This document shows positions 33,839 through 43,977 of a DNA stretch of 64,000 bases, piece after piece; the stretch's first letter is position 1; each line of letters starts with the position of its first letter. The DNA comes from Plantago ovata (lineage: Eukaryota; Streptophyta; Magnoliopsida; Lamiales; Plantaginaceae). The stretch is taken from positions 107,321,982 through 107,385,981 of the forward strand of contig CM051457.1 of assembly GCA_028274465.1 (NCBI GenBank), in the 5' to 3' direction. Made by a program: the position numbers and the translations under genes. A model generated the notes under the pieces. That model had not been told where the DNA came from. It made no database searches and was given only the letters and a program-made list of their open reading frames with translations.

Positions 33839-36149
33839 ATGGATAAGGGTGGAAAGAAAGGATATTGGGAAGATGTTGGTGTTGGACGCTTGCAAGGAAG
33901 GGTTGTTACTCAATCAAACCGTAAGCGTGCAGAAGAAGGACGTAGGCTTCCTGTTGAGGCCAAAGCAAGGGCTACGAGGGATGACATGGAGCAGGAAAGT
34001 GAGAGTACCCAAGTGCATGAACAGTCTGCACGTGCAACTGAGACCATGGTGGATAGTTCCGATGATGATGATACTTCGATATCTAGTGGTACACTTAAAG
34101 ATATGGAGAGAGATGCATATCTTGATAACCTTCGCAGTAAAGGTAAAGGGATTAATCGCCATGAGATTGCTAGTGATGAGGAAGACGATGAAGAAACTTA
34201 TGATAATTTGCAAGGTAATTCAATTTCTTGTGATTTTATCAGTTAATATTGTTTAGGTTCTTCTTTTTAATTTTTACTTTATTTAGGGCTGAGAGAACAT
34301 ATTCATGGTGACATGGAGGGTAATGTGCATGGTAGCCCGATGAATTTGGGAGTTGATGGAGGGCCAGTACTAAAGGAGTTATTGCCTTCGTTCAAACACC
34401 ATATTGCATACCAAATATGGCATAAGGGGAGGTCAGTCAATTTTATGTTTGTGAGACTTGAATTATTATGTTGGTCACATAATATTTAATATTGTTGTAA
34501 CATGTTTTGTTTTTTTTATAGGTCCTTAGGTGCTTGCATTGTCATTCAAGACATGCAAGATCAAAGAATCTCTTTATCCCAGAAAAGACGCAAATTATGA
34601 TGTATTGACATGGTTGAAGGAAAGTAGGCTATACCACCTGAAGGACTGTATGTACAAGTCTATTGACCACGCTCTTATATCAGCTTTTGTTGAGAGATGG
34701 CAGCCTGAGACCAACTCCTTTCACATGCCATTCGGTGAGATGACCATCACTTTACACGATGTATGGTATATTCTACAGATCCCCGTGACTGGTAAGCCTG
34801 TGATTTCTAGTCGCACGACTGAGGGTTTGATGACAGATATGGGACTTCTGCTGGAATTGCCTTTGGATGACAAATTGGGAAGGGAACTTGGTTGGAAGCA
34901 TGGTCGGTGTGGGTTTGATGTATTGGAGAAGCGCCTAAAACAGGGTAATTTGAACAACAACTCTGTATTTTCAACGTACTTGTTGTGGCTCCTTGGCACG
35001 ACATTGTTCGTTGATAAGACAACCACTCTTGTCCACGCCGGTTTTTTAGAGTTTCTACATGAAAGTGATGGTGTTCAGAACTATGCATGGGGTGCAGCTA
35101 CATTGGCCAACTTGTACAGACAACTCGGAGAGGCATCACGAGCTGGATGCACCAACATTGCTGGTTGTCTCACATTTCTACAGGTTAGTGTCAGCGTCAA
35201 TGCTTTTTATCTAATGTTGTCGTTATAATACTTATTATTGAATTAACATACAATGCATTAATTACAGGCTTGGATTTATGAATACTTCCCGCCTTTTCGT
35301 CCAAGGGGAAGAACAGATGTGGTAGATGGTCCTTGGGCAAAAAGATGGATACCGTCCCCAAACCGACTAGCTGAGCAGGAATCATTACTGAAGTCTATCC
35401 GTATTCAGTTGGACGAGTTGCGTGCCAACCAAGTAAGTTTCCTAGTTTACTTGAATTCTAACTTTAGTTCTGTTTGAATATTATCGTCAAATGTACAATT
35501 TTGTTTCGTACTCAGGTGAACTGGACACCATTTGGGGACAACCCTTCCCAGGAAGTTCCGATAACACTGTTTGAGGGTATTCTACATTGTCGGAGTTACA
35601 CCGAGCCATATATGCCAGATCGTGTCATGAGACAGTTTGGATATGGACAGTCTATTCCATTCGCACCAATTCATCCAGTAAAAGCTGTGAGGACAGAGAC
35701 ACCACGTCAATATATTCTGGAACACCATGTCGACCGAACCATGTTTTTGAAATGGCGGAGCCACTTATGCAACCTATCACAGAGGTAACTATGACTACAT
35801 GCAAATTTAAATGGTCTATTTAAAAATTTTCATTTGAAGACCATTATGACTACTATATGTATCTTAATCTTTCAGGTCTGTGAGGCTTAATACATTTCAA
35901 ATTGAGAGTGATACTACTGATTACCTACTTTGGTATATTCCTAGGACACATCCCAAGGTAAATAGAGAGGTTGTCCAGAATGCAGTTCAGGATAAGAATT
36001 CTGAAGCGGAATTGCTTATGACTATCACGGATATGGTCGCCCCATTCCATCCGCAGACCAATCCATCTCCCACTTATGATGACATGAAAAACCTTGTGCA
36101 TCAACTGTCCCGTATGCTAGTCAAGAAGCCTCGTAGGATAGTTGATTAG
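33839..36149 (+). pseudogene. Plant mobile domain (PMD, MAIL1/PP7-long-form type) gene of the Mutator-like element
   Basis: Exons: 33839-34214, 34287-34431, 34522-35183, 35268-35432, 35516-35784, 35876-36149. The N-terminus is Lys/Arg- and Asp/Ser-rich. The PMD begins near the end of exon 2 and continues with SIDHALISAFVERWQPETNS, FHMPFGEMTITLHDVWYIL, LYRQLGEASRAG and AWIYEYFPPFRP. Such domains occur both in the host proteins MAIN/MAIL1 and inside plant transposons, where the role is unclear. At the exon 2/3 junction the frame needed for exon 3 (LALSFKTCK) is not reached with either visible acceptor (34522 or 34530). This points to a 1-nt indel, so I call it a probable pseudogene. The other junctions are clean GT-AG and keep frame. 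Confidence 0.75.
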
Positions 36150-37715
36150 GCACTACAATGACCGTGTCTTTTATGTTTTAGTTTAATTTGTGTTCCGGAT
36201 ACTCGAACCCTTTGACGTTTGTGTTTTTCTATGTGTTTGTTTTGGACCTAAATTATTATTTTTTGGATGTTAGTTTATGTTTGTGAGACTTGAATTATTA
36301 TTCTATGGGTGTTTCGAATGTTAGTTTGTGTTATTGCAATGCCACTATTTTACAAAAACTAACCACAAAAATAAATAATGGGGATTCTAAATAATTAGGA
36401 AAATTGTATAAGATATTACAATCATAAATCAGAAATGTGAAAAGCTATTCTATGAAAAACTAACAAGAATTCATCATATTTTCCCTCTCTCTACATACCA
36501 ATCTTTCCAATGAGCTACCTGTGGCACCCTATGATATTTCCAAAAAATGATGAAGTTCCGGATCGGGGCTCCTGGGTCCACGTGTATCACAAAGAAGTGG
36601 TTGCTGTTCATACCAATTGACCATTCTTCTGCGGGTGGATCTGGTCGTGGGTGTTCTGGATCAGCGCGCGATTCCCATGGTATGAATGTATAGCTACTAT
36701 CTGCACGGTAACAATGGATAACTTTCTGATACTTAGTCGCAACTGCTAGACCGAGTTCTGTCATACTCAACCAGTTAGGTTTATCGCATCCCCCAACAAA
36801 ATGAGTCAAACTAATAATTTGCCTTTGGTATTCAACACAACCTCCTACAGATCAAGTCAAATAACAATTGAAAGTTTCATATTTATATTATATAATAAAT
36901 AGCATTATGTACATGTTTCAATGAAATAAAAATAGAAAAAAATTATGAGAAGGAAGCCAACATACCTGCAATGGCTATATACTTGTCTTTGTAAAGTCTC
37001 ATCTCTTGAATTATGTCCAGACGCACTTGAACCCATTTTTCCTGTGTCCCGTACCTATAGTGGGCTAGTGCTCGGTACCCACAATTCCCATCAGATTCAA
37101 CATTCAACCATCCTGTGATATAGTCTGCTAACCGAACCGGCATCCATGAGCTATATTCAAAGTTGAACAGTTGTTTCGTAGCCTTTTCCTTCTCATTCAT
37201 CTTGTCCTTTTGATTCTTCTCATCTTTCTGATCCTTCTTCTCATCCTTCTTCTTTTCATTCTTATCTTTCTTCTCATTTTTCTTCTCATCTTTCTGATCC
37301 TTCTTCTCATCTTTCTTCCTTTTATTCTTATCTTTCTTCTCATTTTTCTTCTCATCTTTCTGATCTTTCTTGTCATCCTTCTTCTTTTCCTTCTTATCTT
37401 TCTTTTCATTCTTATCTTTCTTCTCATCCTTCTTCTTCTCCTTCTCATATTCAATTTGGTATCTTTTCCCCTCAGCGTTAGGAGGTCGTCCTTTGTGCTT
37501 ATGATGAATTGGCTCTTCAAATGTGGTTGACGCGGGGAACCTCATTTCATGGATATATTGAGATACATCCTCTTCTGCACGTCAGATGCACTTTCCTTGA
37601 AGCCTCTGAATGCTTCGTCACATATATCATCAACAGTGGCTTTTCTGGAATCATCCCAAGAATATTTCTTATCCAAATCAAGAGTTTTCCACACTACAAA
37701 AAATCAGAACTTTAC

Positions 37716-37945
37716 CGACGGATAAAATGACGGATTTTATCCGTCGGTAAATAGCGACGGATCGGGCATTGTTAGCGACGGATGACGGATAACGAACAAA
37801 GTTGACCACTTTGTTCGTCATCCGTCGCTAATAGTTTTTTATCCGTCGGTATCTTAGCGACGGATAACTTATCCGTCGCTAAATATTAAGAAAAAATAAA
37901 AAAAAAAATTAAATTACACTTACCGACGGATAAGCGTATCCGTCG
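37716..37945. repeat. Left subterminal repeats of the CACTA element
   Basis: Multiple direct and inverted copies of ACCGACGGATAA and AGCGACGGATAA (complements TTATCCGTCGGT and TTATCCGTCGCT). In En/Spm such motifs bind the TNPA-type protein. Some lie head to head, giving local hairpins. Confidence 0.9.
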
Positions 37946-39029
37946 GTAAGCTCCATTTATACCGGCCGCGACTGGCAGAACGCCATTGTCATCTTCTTCT
38001 CCTTTCTTTCTTCTTTCCGTTTTTCACACTTCTCATCTCCATTTCTCCTTCAAAACTTCACCATTTTCATCCATTTTGGTAGCAAATTGAAGCTTATTGC
38101 ACAAGGAACAAGGAACAACCTTCAATTTGGATTTTTTTTGGTCAATTTGTGCAAAATCAAAGGTATGAACTCTAACCCTTATTTGATTTTTAATTTGGGA
38201 ATTATCTAATTGTTGGTTAAATTGTCAAATGTATGTTACATAGTAGTTGATACAAGTATATTTTGCTTAAATGTGTAGTTGATTGTTGTTAAAATTGAGT
38301 AATGAATCGATTTTGGGATTTTATTAATTTGGGGATTTCTTAAATTATGGAAATGTATGTTAGTATTAAGTAGATATTAGTTGTTATAGTTGAATGTTAG
38401 TTTTGGATTATGTTAATTTGGGTTTGTTAATTAAAATCGAGACTTAGATCAATTTAGGGCTTTTTTAGTTTTGTATTTAATCGAATTTAATGTTCCATAA
38501 CTAGGTTATGTACTTATATAAGGTTAATTTTGTAGTTGAATACGATAAAATAGAGTAATTTATGAAAATCGAGACTTGTAACTCAATTTGGGGGTTTTGA
38601 AATAAAGTGAAAATGGGTTCGAGATGATGATATGATGATGATGTTAGGTTAGAGATGATGTTCATATGGTTGTTGTTGACAATGCTAGGCTAGAGATGAT
38701 GTTGTTAATGGTTGGTTGATTGGTGATAAGGTTGATGATGTTAGGCTAGAGATGATGTTGTTATATGGTTGATTGGTGATATGGTTGATAATGTTAGGCT
38801 AGAGATATGTTCATATGGTTGTTGTTGATGATGCTAGTCTAGAGATGTTGTTGATGGTTGGTAAAATTAAATGAAATGATTATAACATAATAATAAAATG
38901 ATTATAATGTTAACTTCAAATCTGTATAAGACATATAAATATCCTTAAAACTACATTTCAATTCTAAATATGAATATTGAAAATGTATGAATTTAATAAT
39001 TAAAGAATTTCAGGTTAGTCATTGTTGAA

Positions 39030-41177
39030 ATGGAACCCGATCGGTCTTGGATGTATAAACGGACCAAGCATGGGATGATTCTGCCTAGTTTCGAGCAGGG
39101 GCTTGATTCATTTATTGCATTTGCACTTGCACACCCTGATTGTTTGAAATGTGGGGATATGAAGTGTCCTTGTAGTGCAAATAAATGTAGAAACACGCAA
39201 TGATTGAGCCCCAATATGGTTAAGCAGCACGTGAGAAGTAGGGGATTCGTGCCTGATTATGAGGTATGGAATCATCACGGTGAGACTGTTCCTTTGCTCC
39301 TAGACTATGGGAGCGCGAGAAAGATGAGACGGACCAAGGATTTGTCCGCCGTTTCCTCGGGTCCATCGTCAGTACATGGTGATATGGATGCCATGTTGGA
39401 GAATGTTGCACATGGTATTGATTTTGGTGTCAGTAATATGGAGGATGTTGAAGAGTCTCCAAATGCCGAGACTATGGCATTCTACGAGATGTTAGAGTCC
39501 TCAAAGAAGCCTATCTTTCCAGGCAGTCCTATGACCGAGTTAGAGTTGGTGTCTCAAACTTTGAGTGCCAAAGCTGAGGGTGCCCAATCAGAAGAGAACT
39601 TCAACACTTGGTTAAACATCCTTAGGAAGGCGTTTCCCGAGCCTAACTTGATTCCTACCAATTTCTATCACGCGCAGAAGAAGATGCGTGGTTTGGGGTT
39701 GCCTATGGAGAAGATTGATTGTTGCCCCGATATGTGCATGATTTATTGGGAGGAGGATGCAGAGTTGCTAAGTTGCAAACATTGTGGGAAGGAACGATAC
39801 AAGCGTTACAAGCCTGGGGCTTCTAACAAACGACAGAAAATGAATCTTTCCCACAAGAAGATGTGGTACTTTCCTTTAGGTCCGCGTTTGAAGAGGTTGT
39901 ATGCTTCAAATGCTTGTGCAGATAAAATGAAGTGGCACAAGGAGAGGGTGATACCTGCAGATATGGCGGGTAAGATGGAGCATCCAGCTGATTCACCGGC
40001 CTGGAAGGAATTTGATGAGAAATATCCTGAGTTTGCAGCGGAACCGAGGAATGTAAGGTTGGGCCTTAGTTCTGATGGTTTTAACCCTTTTGGGAATGAG
40101 CGTAAGTATTCCATGTGGCCGGTAATGGTAACTCCGTACAATCTGCCGCCGAATGATTGCATGAAAGAACCATTCATGTTCTTGACTGTCTTGGTTCCCG
40201 GTCCTGATGATCCGGGACAGAAGCTGGATGTGTTCTTGCAGCCGCTGATCAAGGAGCTTCATGATCTATGGGTGAACGGTATACCTGCTTATGATGTGTC
40301 TAGCAAGAAGAACTTCACTTTGAGAGCAGCTCTTCTGTGGACTGTTAGTGACTTTCCGGCTTACTCTATGCTTTCTGGGAGGAAGACTTCTGGATTTCAT
40401 GCTTGCCCACATTGTTTGGAGGATACTAATGCTTTTAGACTTGACAAAAGTGGCAAGGAAACTTGGTTTGACTGCCACAGAAGGTTTCTACCGGATCATC
40501 ATCCATTTAGGAACGACAAGGATCGATTCCTTAAGAATAGAGTTGAGACCAAAGGGCCCCCCAAACAACTAACCGGTGAGCAAATATTTGCAATTATCGA
40601 ACACTTGGGACTTATGAAAGTGACGGAGATTGGTTGGGAGAAGCATAATGCTAAGATTCAGAAAGGTTGTGGGTGGAAGAAGAGGAGCATCTTTTGGGAC
40701 TTGCCTTATTGGAGAAGTTTGAAGATACGTCATATGCTAGACTTCATGCATATAGAGAAGAACGTGTTTGAGAACTGTTTCAACACAATTTGCCAAATAC
40801 CCAACAAGACCAAGGATACAGTTAAGTCTAGAGAGGAATTGGGTGGCTTGTGCAAAAGGCCAGGGTTATCGAAGAAGAATGCCCAAGGTGAATGGCCCAA
40901 GGCGGCTTACACGATAGACAAAGATGCTAGAGAAAAATTGTTTGATTGGGTGAAGTCTTTAAAGTTTCCCGATAACTATGCATCGAAGTTGGGGCGTTGT
41001 GTGGATCTGAACAAGACTAGGATGTATGGAATGAAGAGCCACGATTCTCATGTGTTCATGGAGAGGTTAGTTCCCATTGCATTTCGAGAACTCTTACCTC
41101 CAGCCATTTGGAGCGCTCTTACCTCCAGCCATTTAAGAAAAAAAAATATACCAACGGATAACTTTATCCGTCGGTAA
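39030..41177 (+). pseudogene. TNP2-type CACTA transposase, nonsense-mutated and 3'-truncated
   Basis: The frame starts at ATG 39030 (MEPDRSWMYKRTKHGMILPS, a transposase-associated domain with Cys-rich KCGDMKCPCSANKC). TGA at 39201-39203 stands where related proteins have Trp (NTQ*LSPNM), a TGG-to-TGA change. The same frame then runs 657 codons with TNP2 features: CPDMCMIYW, SCKHCGKERYK, KMWYFPLGPRLKRLYAS, MFLTVLVPGPDDPGQK, TLRAALLWTVSDFPAYSMLSG and HACPHCLEDT. It ends by running into subterminal repeats after LLPPAIWS, so the C-terminal part is gone. At the break a short block (CTCTTACCTCCAGCCATTT) is duplicated in tandem. Confidence 0.9.
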
Positions 41178-41466
41178 GTTCCGGTTGACTAAGTCAACCG
41201 GTCATACCGACGGATAACTTTATCCGTCGGTAATCGTAATTTATCCGTCGGTCAGACGAATAAGGGCTGGTCAACGCCCCTATTCGTCAGTCCGTCGGTA
41301 TTATCCGTCGCTAAATTTAGCGACGAATAAGAAACGACGGTAAAGGCATTACCGACGGATAAAATAGCGACGGGCTGTTTATCCGTCGGTAAGTGGTTAC
41401 CTATCCGTCGGTAAGTACTTACCGACGGATCGGTACCCGGATACCGACGGATACCATCCGTCGGTA
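41139..41466. repeat. Right subterminal repeats of the CACTA element
   Basis: At least a dozen CCGACGGATAA / TTATCCGTCGG-type motifs in both orientations, mirroring the left side. They begin directly after the truncated TNP2 frame, so the internal deletion joined coding sequence to this array. Confidence 0.9.
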
Positions 41467-43334
41467 AATTAGGCAGTTCTTGTGGTGCCAGAATGGGTGA
41501 ATATCAATTGGGTCGATTGGAGTATATTCATCTTCAAGCTTCTTCATGTGGCATGCACACATCAACCCATGTGTGCTGCGTAACTCACATATACAAATAG
41601 GAGCATCACCCCCGCTACATTTTGCGTCATAGCATCTTTTATTCCACTCCTCTAACTCGTTAGCCATCAACTGTATTGCATCATGCGAAACAATCCCACC
41701 AAGCCTTCGAAATAACAAATTTGCTCTACAATGATGAGACTCTTCGTTCTATTCAGCTCGAAATCAGATCTAATATGATTCAATTCATCTTCAACAATCT
41801 CGTGGATCTTCAAAAAAATGGTAGGAAAATTACTCCTCGCATTTCTAATCCAGGACTTCAGTTGAGCATGCGCACTTTCTACCCTGCAATAATATTAAAG
41901 ATTGCATAATTGAATATGATAAATTTATGCAAGTGGTGTGCTTTTACGATAATGAAAGGACAATAGTAAATTAAGAAAATTGAGTCAATGGTACCTGTTG
42001 GTTGTTTGAGTTCCAAAATGTAGATATTTTCTTGTCCAGTACGACACAAAATTTTCATGATGCGGATCACACCATGTCTTCTTGACATACTCTCCAAATA
42101 GTGGTAAGAATCTCCAAGTATAAAGTAGCTCATCCACATGTTTTTCATATTCATCAACACTTTGTGAGTTCACAACCTTCTTCCACCTTGCCCTAACTGC
42201 CCTCTCATACTTTCGACTTCCAGAGTGTTTAACAAAATTCTTATGTACACATTCTGAAATGTGTCGCCTACAATGTAGACGACCACTCTCCGGAAAAACA
42301 GTATCAATGGCGTTCATAAGGGCTTGCTCTCTATCTGTAACAAAAACACCTGGATACTCAACAGCACTAAAAAATTTCTTCAACTCTCTCATTATCCACA
42401 CATAGCTATCCTCCTTTTCATGGTAGATGCATGCAAATGCAACATGAAAATTCTTACCGGTTGGCAATAAACCCATCACTTGAACCAAAGGCATATTATA
42501 TAGATTTGTTGCATATGTGGCATCCAAGAGAATAACATAAGGATATAGTCGAACCAAATCAACGCTATGATGGTGAGCAAAAAAAACTTCACCAACATGA
42601 TTATTACCTGGTTCCTTTCGCTCATTATGATAGTAATGGTGATCGGAGAGTAACTTCAGAAAGTATTGCATCGTGGTTAGCCCATTCCTATCCTTGTTCT
42701 TGTTTTTGTGAATTGCATTGTACACATGTCTGATGTTGCTCACATTATCTTTATTCAACAACTTTACCTCTTGCAGGATACTCTTTGGCTTCGTTCGAGT
42801 CATATACAACTTATGTATGTGTTCTAGCTCCGGTTCGCTCAACTTTGCCGCCGATGTATGCCAATTAGGGTGCTTCCCAAGTGCATGGTTATGCCTCCCT
42901 CTATTCTCGCTTGTGCGTACAACCCATGGACCATTATCACAATTTCTTTTTAGTTTCAACTGAAAGGGACATTCATTCTTCTTCGTCCCACTTGAATGGC
43001 GACTCACAACATTGACATTTTTACTCGTCGTCGCTCTGTACTTCCCACTACGTTCACAACCAAGGTAAATCCGATTTGCATGTGTTGTGACAACTGTGAA
43101 GTACATGTGATTTCCCCGACCAATTCGCCTAACTTCATCTTCTGCGGCTATTCTTGTAGGAAATTCTCCAAGACTATTGAACAAGTAATTCATGTCATCA
43201 TACATATGATCTTGCTCCTTATCATTCCCATCATCATTAACCTGAAAATAAAAATGTATACTAATCAATAAATTGATATATGAGATAAATACGTACATTT
43301 GTTCTAATAATTTGTAAAAAAAAAAAAACAGAAG

Positions 43335-43426
43335 CAACAACATATATATCATAAATGAAAATCAAATGTGTGCATCAATAAAATATGAAGATCAATTAAT
43401 ATAACAAGTTGAAGTTTGATGTAATT

Positions 43427-43511
<85 letters not shown>

Positions 43512-43977
43512 CAAAAAAATAAAAAATAAATAAAAAAAAAAACGAGCCTATACGCGAGCAGCAGGCCGCGGCCTGCTGCTAGCGATTAGCAGCAGGCAAG
43601 CTTGCCTGCTGCGGTTTACAAAAAAAAAAAAAAAGAAAAAAAAAAAGCTTAATACACATAAAATCAGTAATCTTTACCTCATAATTTTCATACTTCGACC
43701 ATTCTTCAGTCCAAGGTGGCCATTCCATGTTGAAAATTTGTATTCAGAAGAGATTGTTTCTGAAGAATTTGTTGTGGAGAAGGAAGTAATGAACGTATGA
43801 AATTGTGTTAGTTGTAATTTGTGTGTATTTAATGTATTTAATAAATTTGTGACTTATTTGTAAAATATTAAAAATAAGGTGTTTTTTGCAAATTACTAAT
43901 AAATTTCCAACGTTTAGTAAAATTGCTACTACGTTTAACAAGCCCCTTTAAAAATAATGATACAAATATCATACTCA
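43335..43977. repeat. Right TIR of the Mutator-like element
   Basis: Reverse-complement partner of 33127-33735. It contains an (AT)n tract at 43429-43508 (about 80 bp), then A-rich DNA, two GC-rich palindromes (43557-43612), the transposase start codon (43726-43728) and the terminal block (TAATAAATTTCCAACGTTTAG). The TIR therefore also carries the transposase promoter and first exon. Confidence 0.7.
43557..43612. repeat. Two perfect 24-nt palindromes in the right TIR
   Basis: 43557-43580 has half-site AGCAGCAGGCCG followed by its exact complement. 43589-43612 has half-site GCAGCAGGCAAG followed by its exact complement. No loop in either. The core GCAGGCC also occurs in the left-TIR palindromes. 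Confidence 0.95.

Larger units (their letters stand above)
37692..41487 (+). mobile_element. CACTA (En/Spm) element, 3.8 kb, TSD CCA
   Basis: The left end is CACTACAAAAAATC. The right end is CAGTTCTTGTGGTG, the expected GATTTTTTGTAGTG with four changes. The 3-bp target duplicate CCA lies at 37689-37691 and 41488-41490. Joining the flanks restores the host transposase frame (HPFW followed by KTLDLDKKYSWDD), independent proof of the borders. Inside: subterminal repeats at both ends and a TNP2-type transposase frame. The TNPA-type gene and the 3' part of TNP2 are deleted. Confidence 0.93.
36474..43728 (-). pseudogene. Mutator-like transposase fused to SWIM finger, Lys-rich linker and OTU protease; broken by CACTA
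   Basis: Exons (minus): 43728-43678 (MEWPPWTEEWSKYENYE), 43241-41995, 41883-41488, then after the CACTA insert 37691-36966, and 36844-36474. Exon 2 has a FAR1-like DNA-binding region (RIYLGCERSGKY, ECPFQLKLKRN) and the MULE DDE core (YPYVILLDATYATNLYNMP, FVTDREQALMNAI). Exon 3 has RVESAHAQLKSW and a SWIM finger (CICELRSTHGLMCACH). After the insert comes a linker of Lys-Asp/Glu-rich repeats. The OTU domain has the catalytic DGNC (ESDGNCGYRALA) and a candidate catalytic-His region (NHFFVIHV). Frameshifts lie near 41740 and 37590. Transposases fused to OTU-type proteases are known in plants. What the protease cleaves for the transposon is unknown. Confidence 0.85.
33127..43977. mobile_element. 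Autonomous-type Mutator-like element (about 10.8 kb) with PMD gene and transposase-OTU gene
   Basis: Long terminal inverted repeats (about 33127-33735 and 43335-43977) face each other. The outer part pairs TTACTAAATGTTGGAAATTT with TTACTAAACGTTGGAAATTT (complement of 43910 region). The inner part pairs CCAATTACATCAAACTTCAA (33642) with its complement near 43410, and ATATCATAAATGAAAATCAA with its complement. Inside lie a plus-strand plant-mobile-domain gene and a minus-strand MuDR/FAR1-type transposase fused to an OTU protease, convergently arranged. A CACTA element has inserted into the second gene. I could not fix the outermost bases or the 8-11-bp target duplicate, so ends are approximate. 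Confidence 0.8.

Noticed and set aside
37171..37530. 119-codon plus-strand frame of almost only Leu, Ile and Phe
   Set aside because: It is the antisense of the Lys-rich linker of the transposase-OTU gene; the apparent membrane protein is an artefact.
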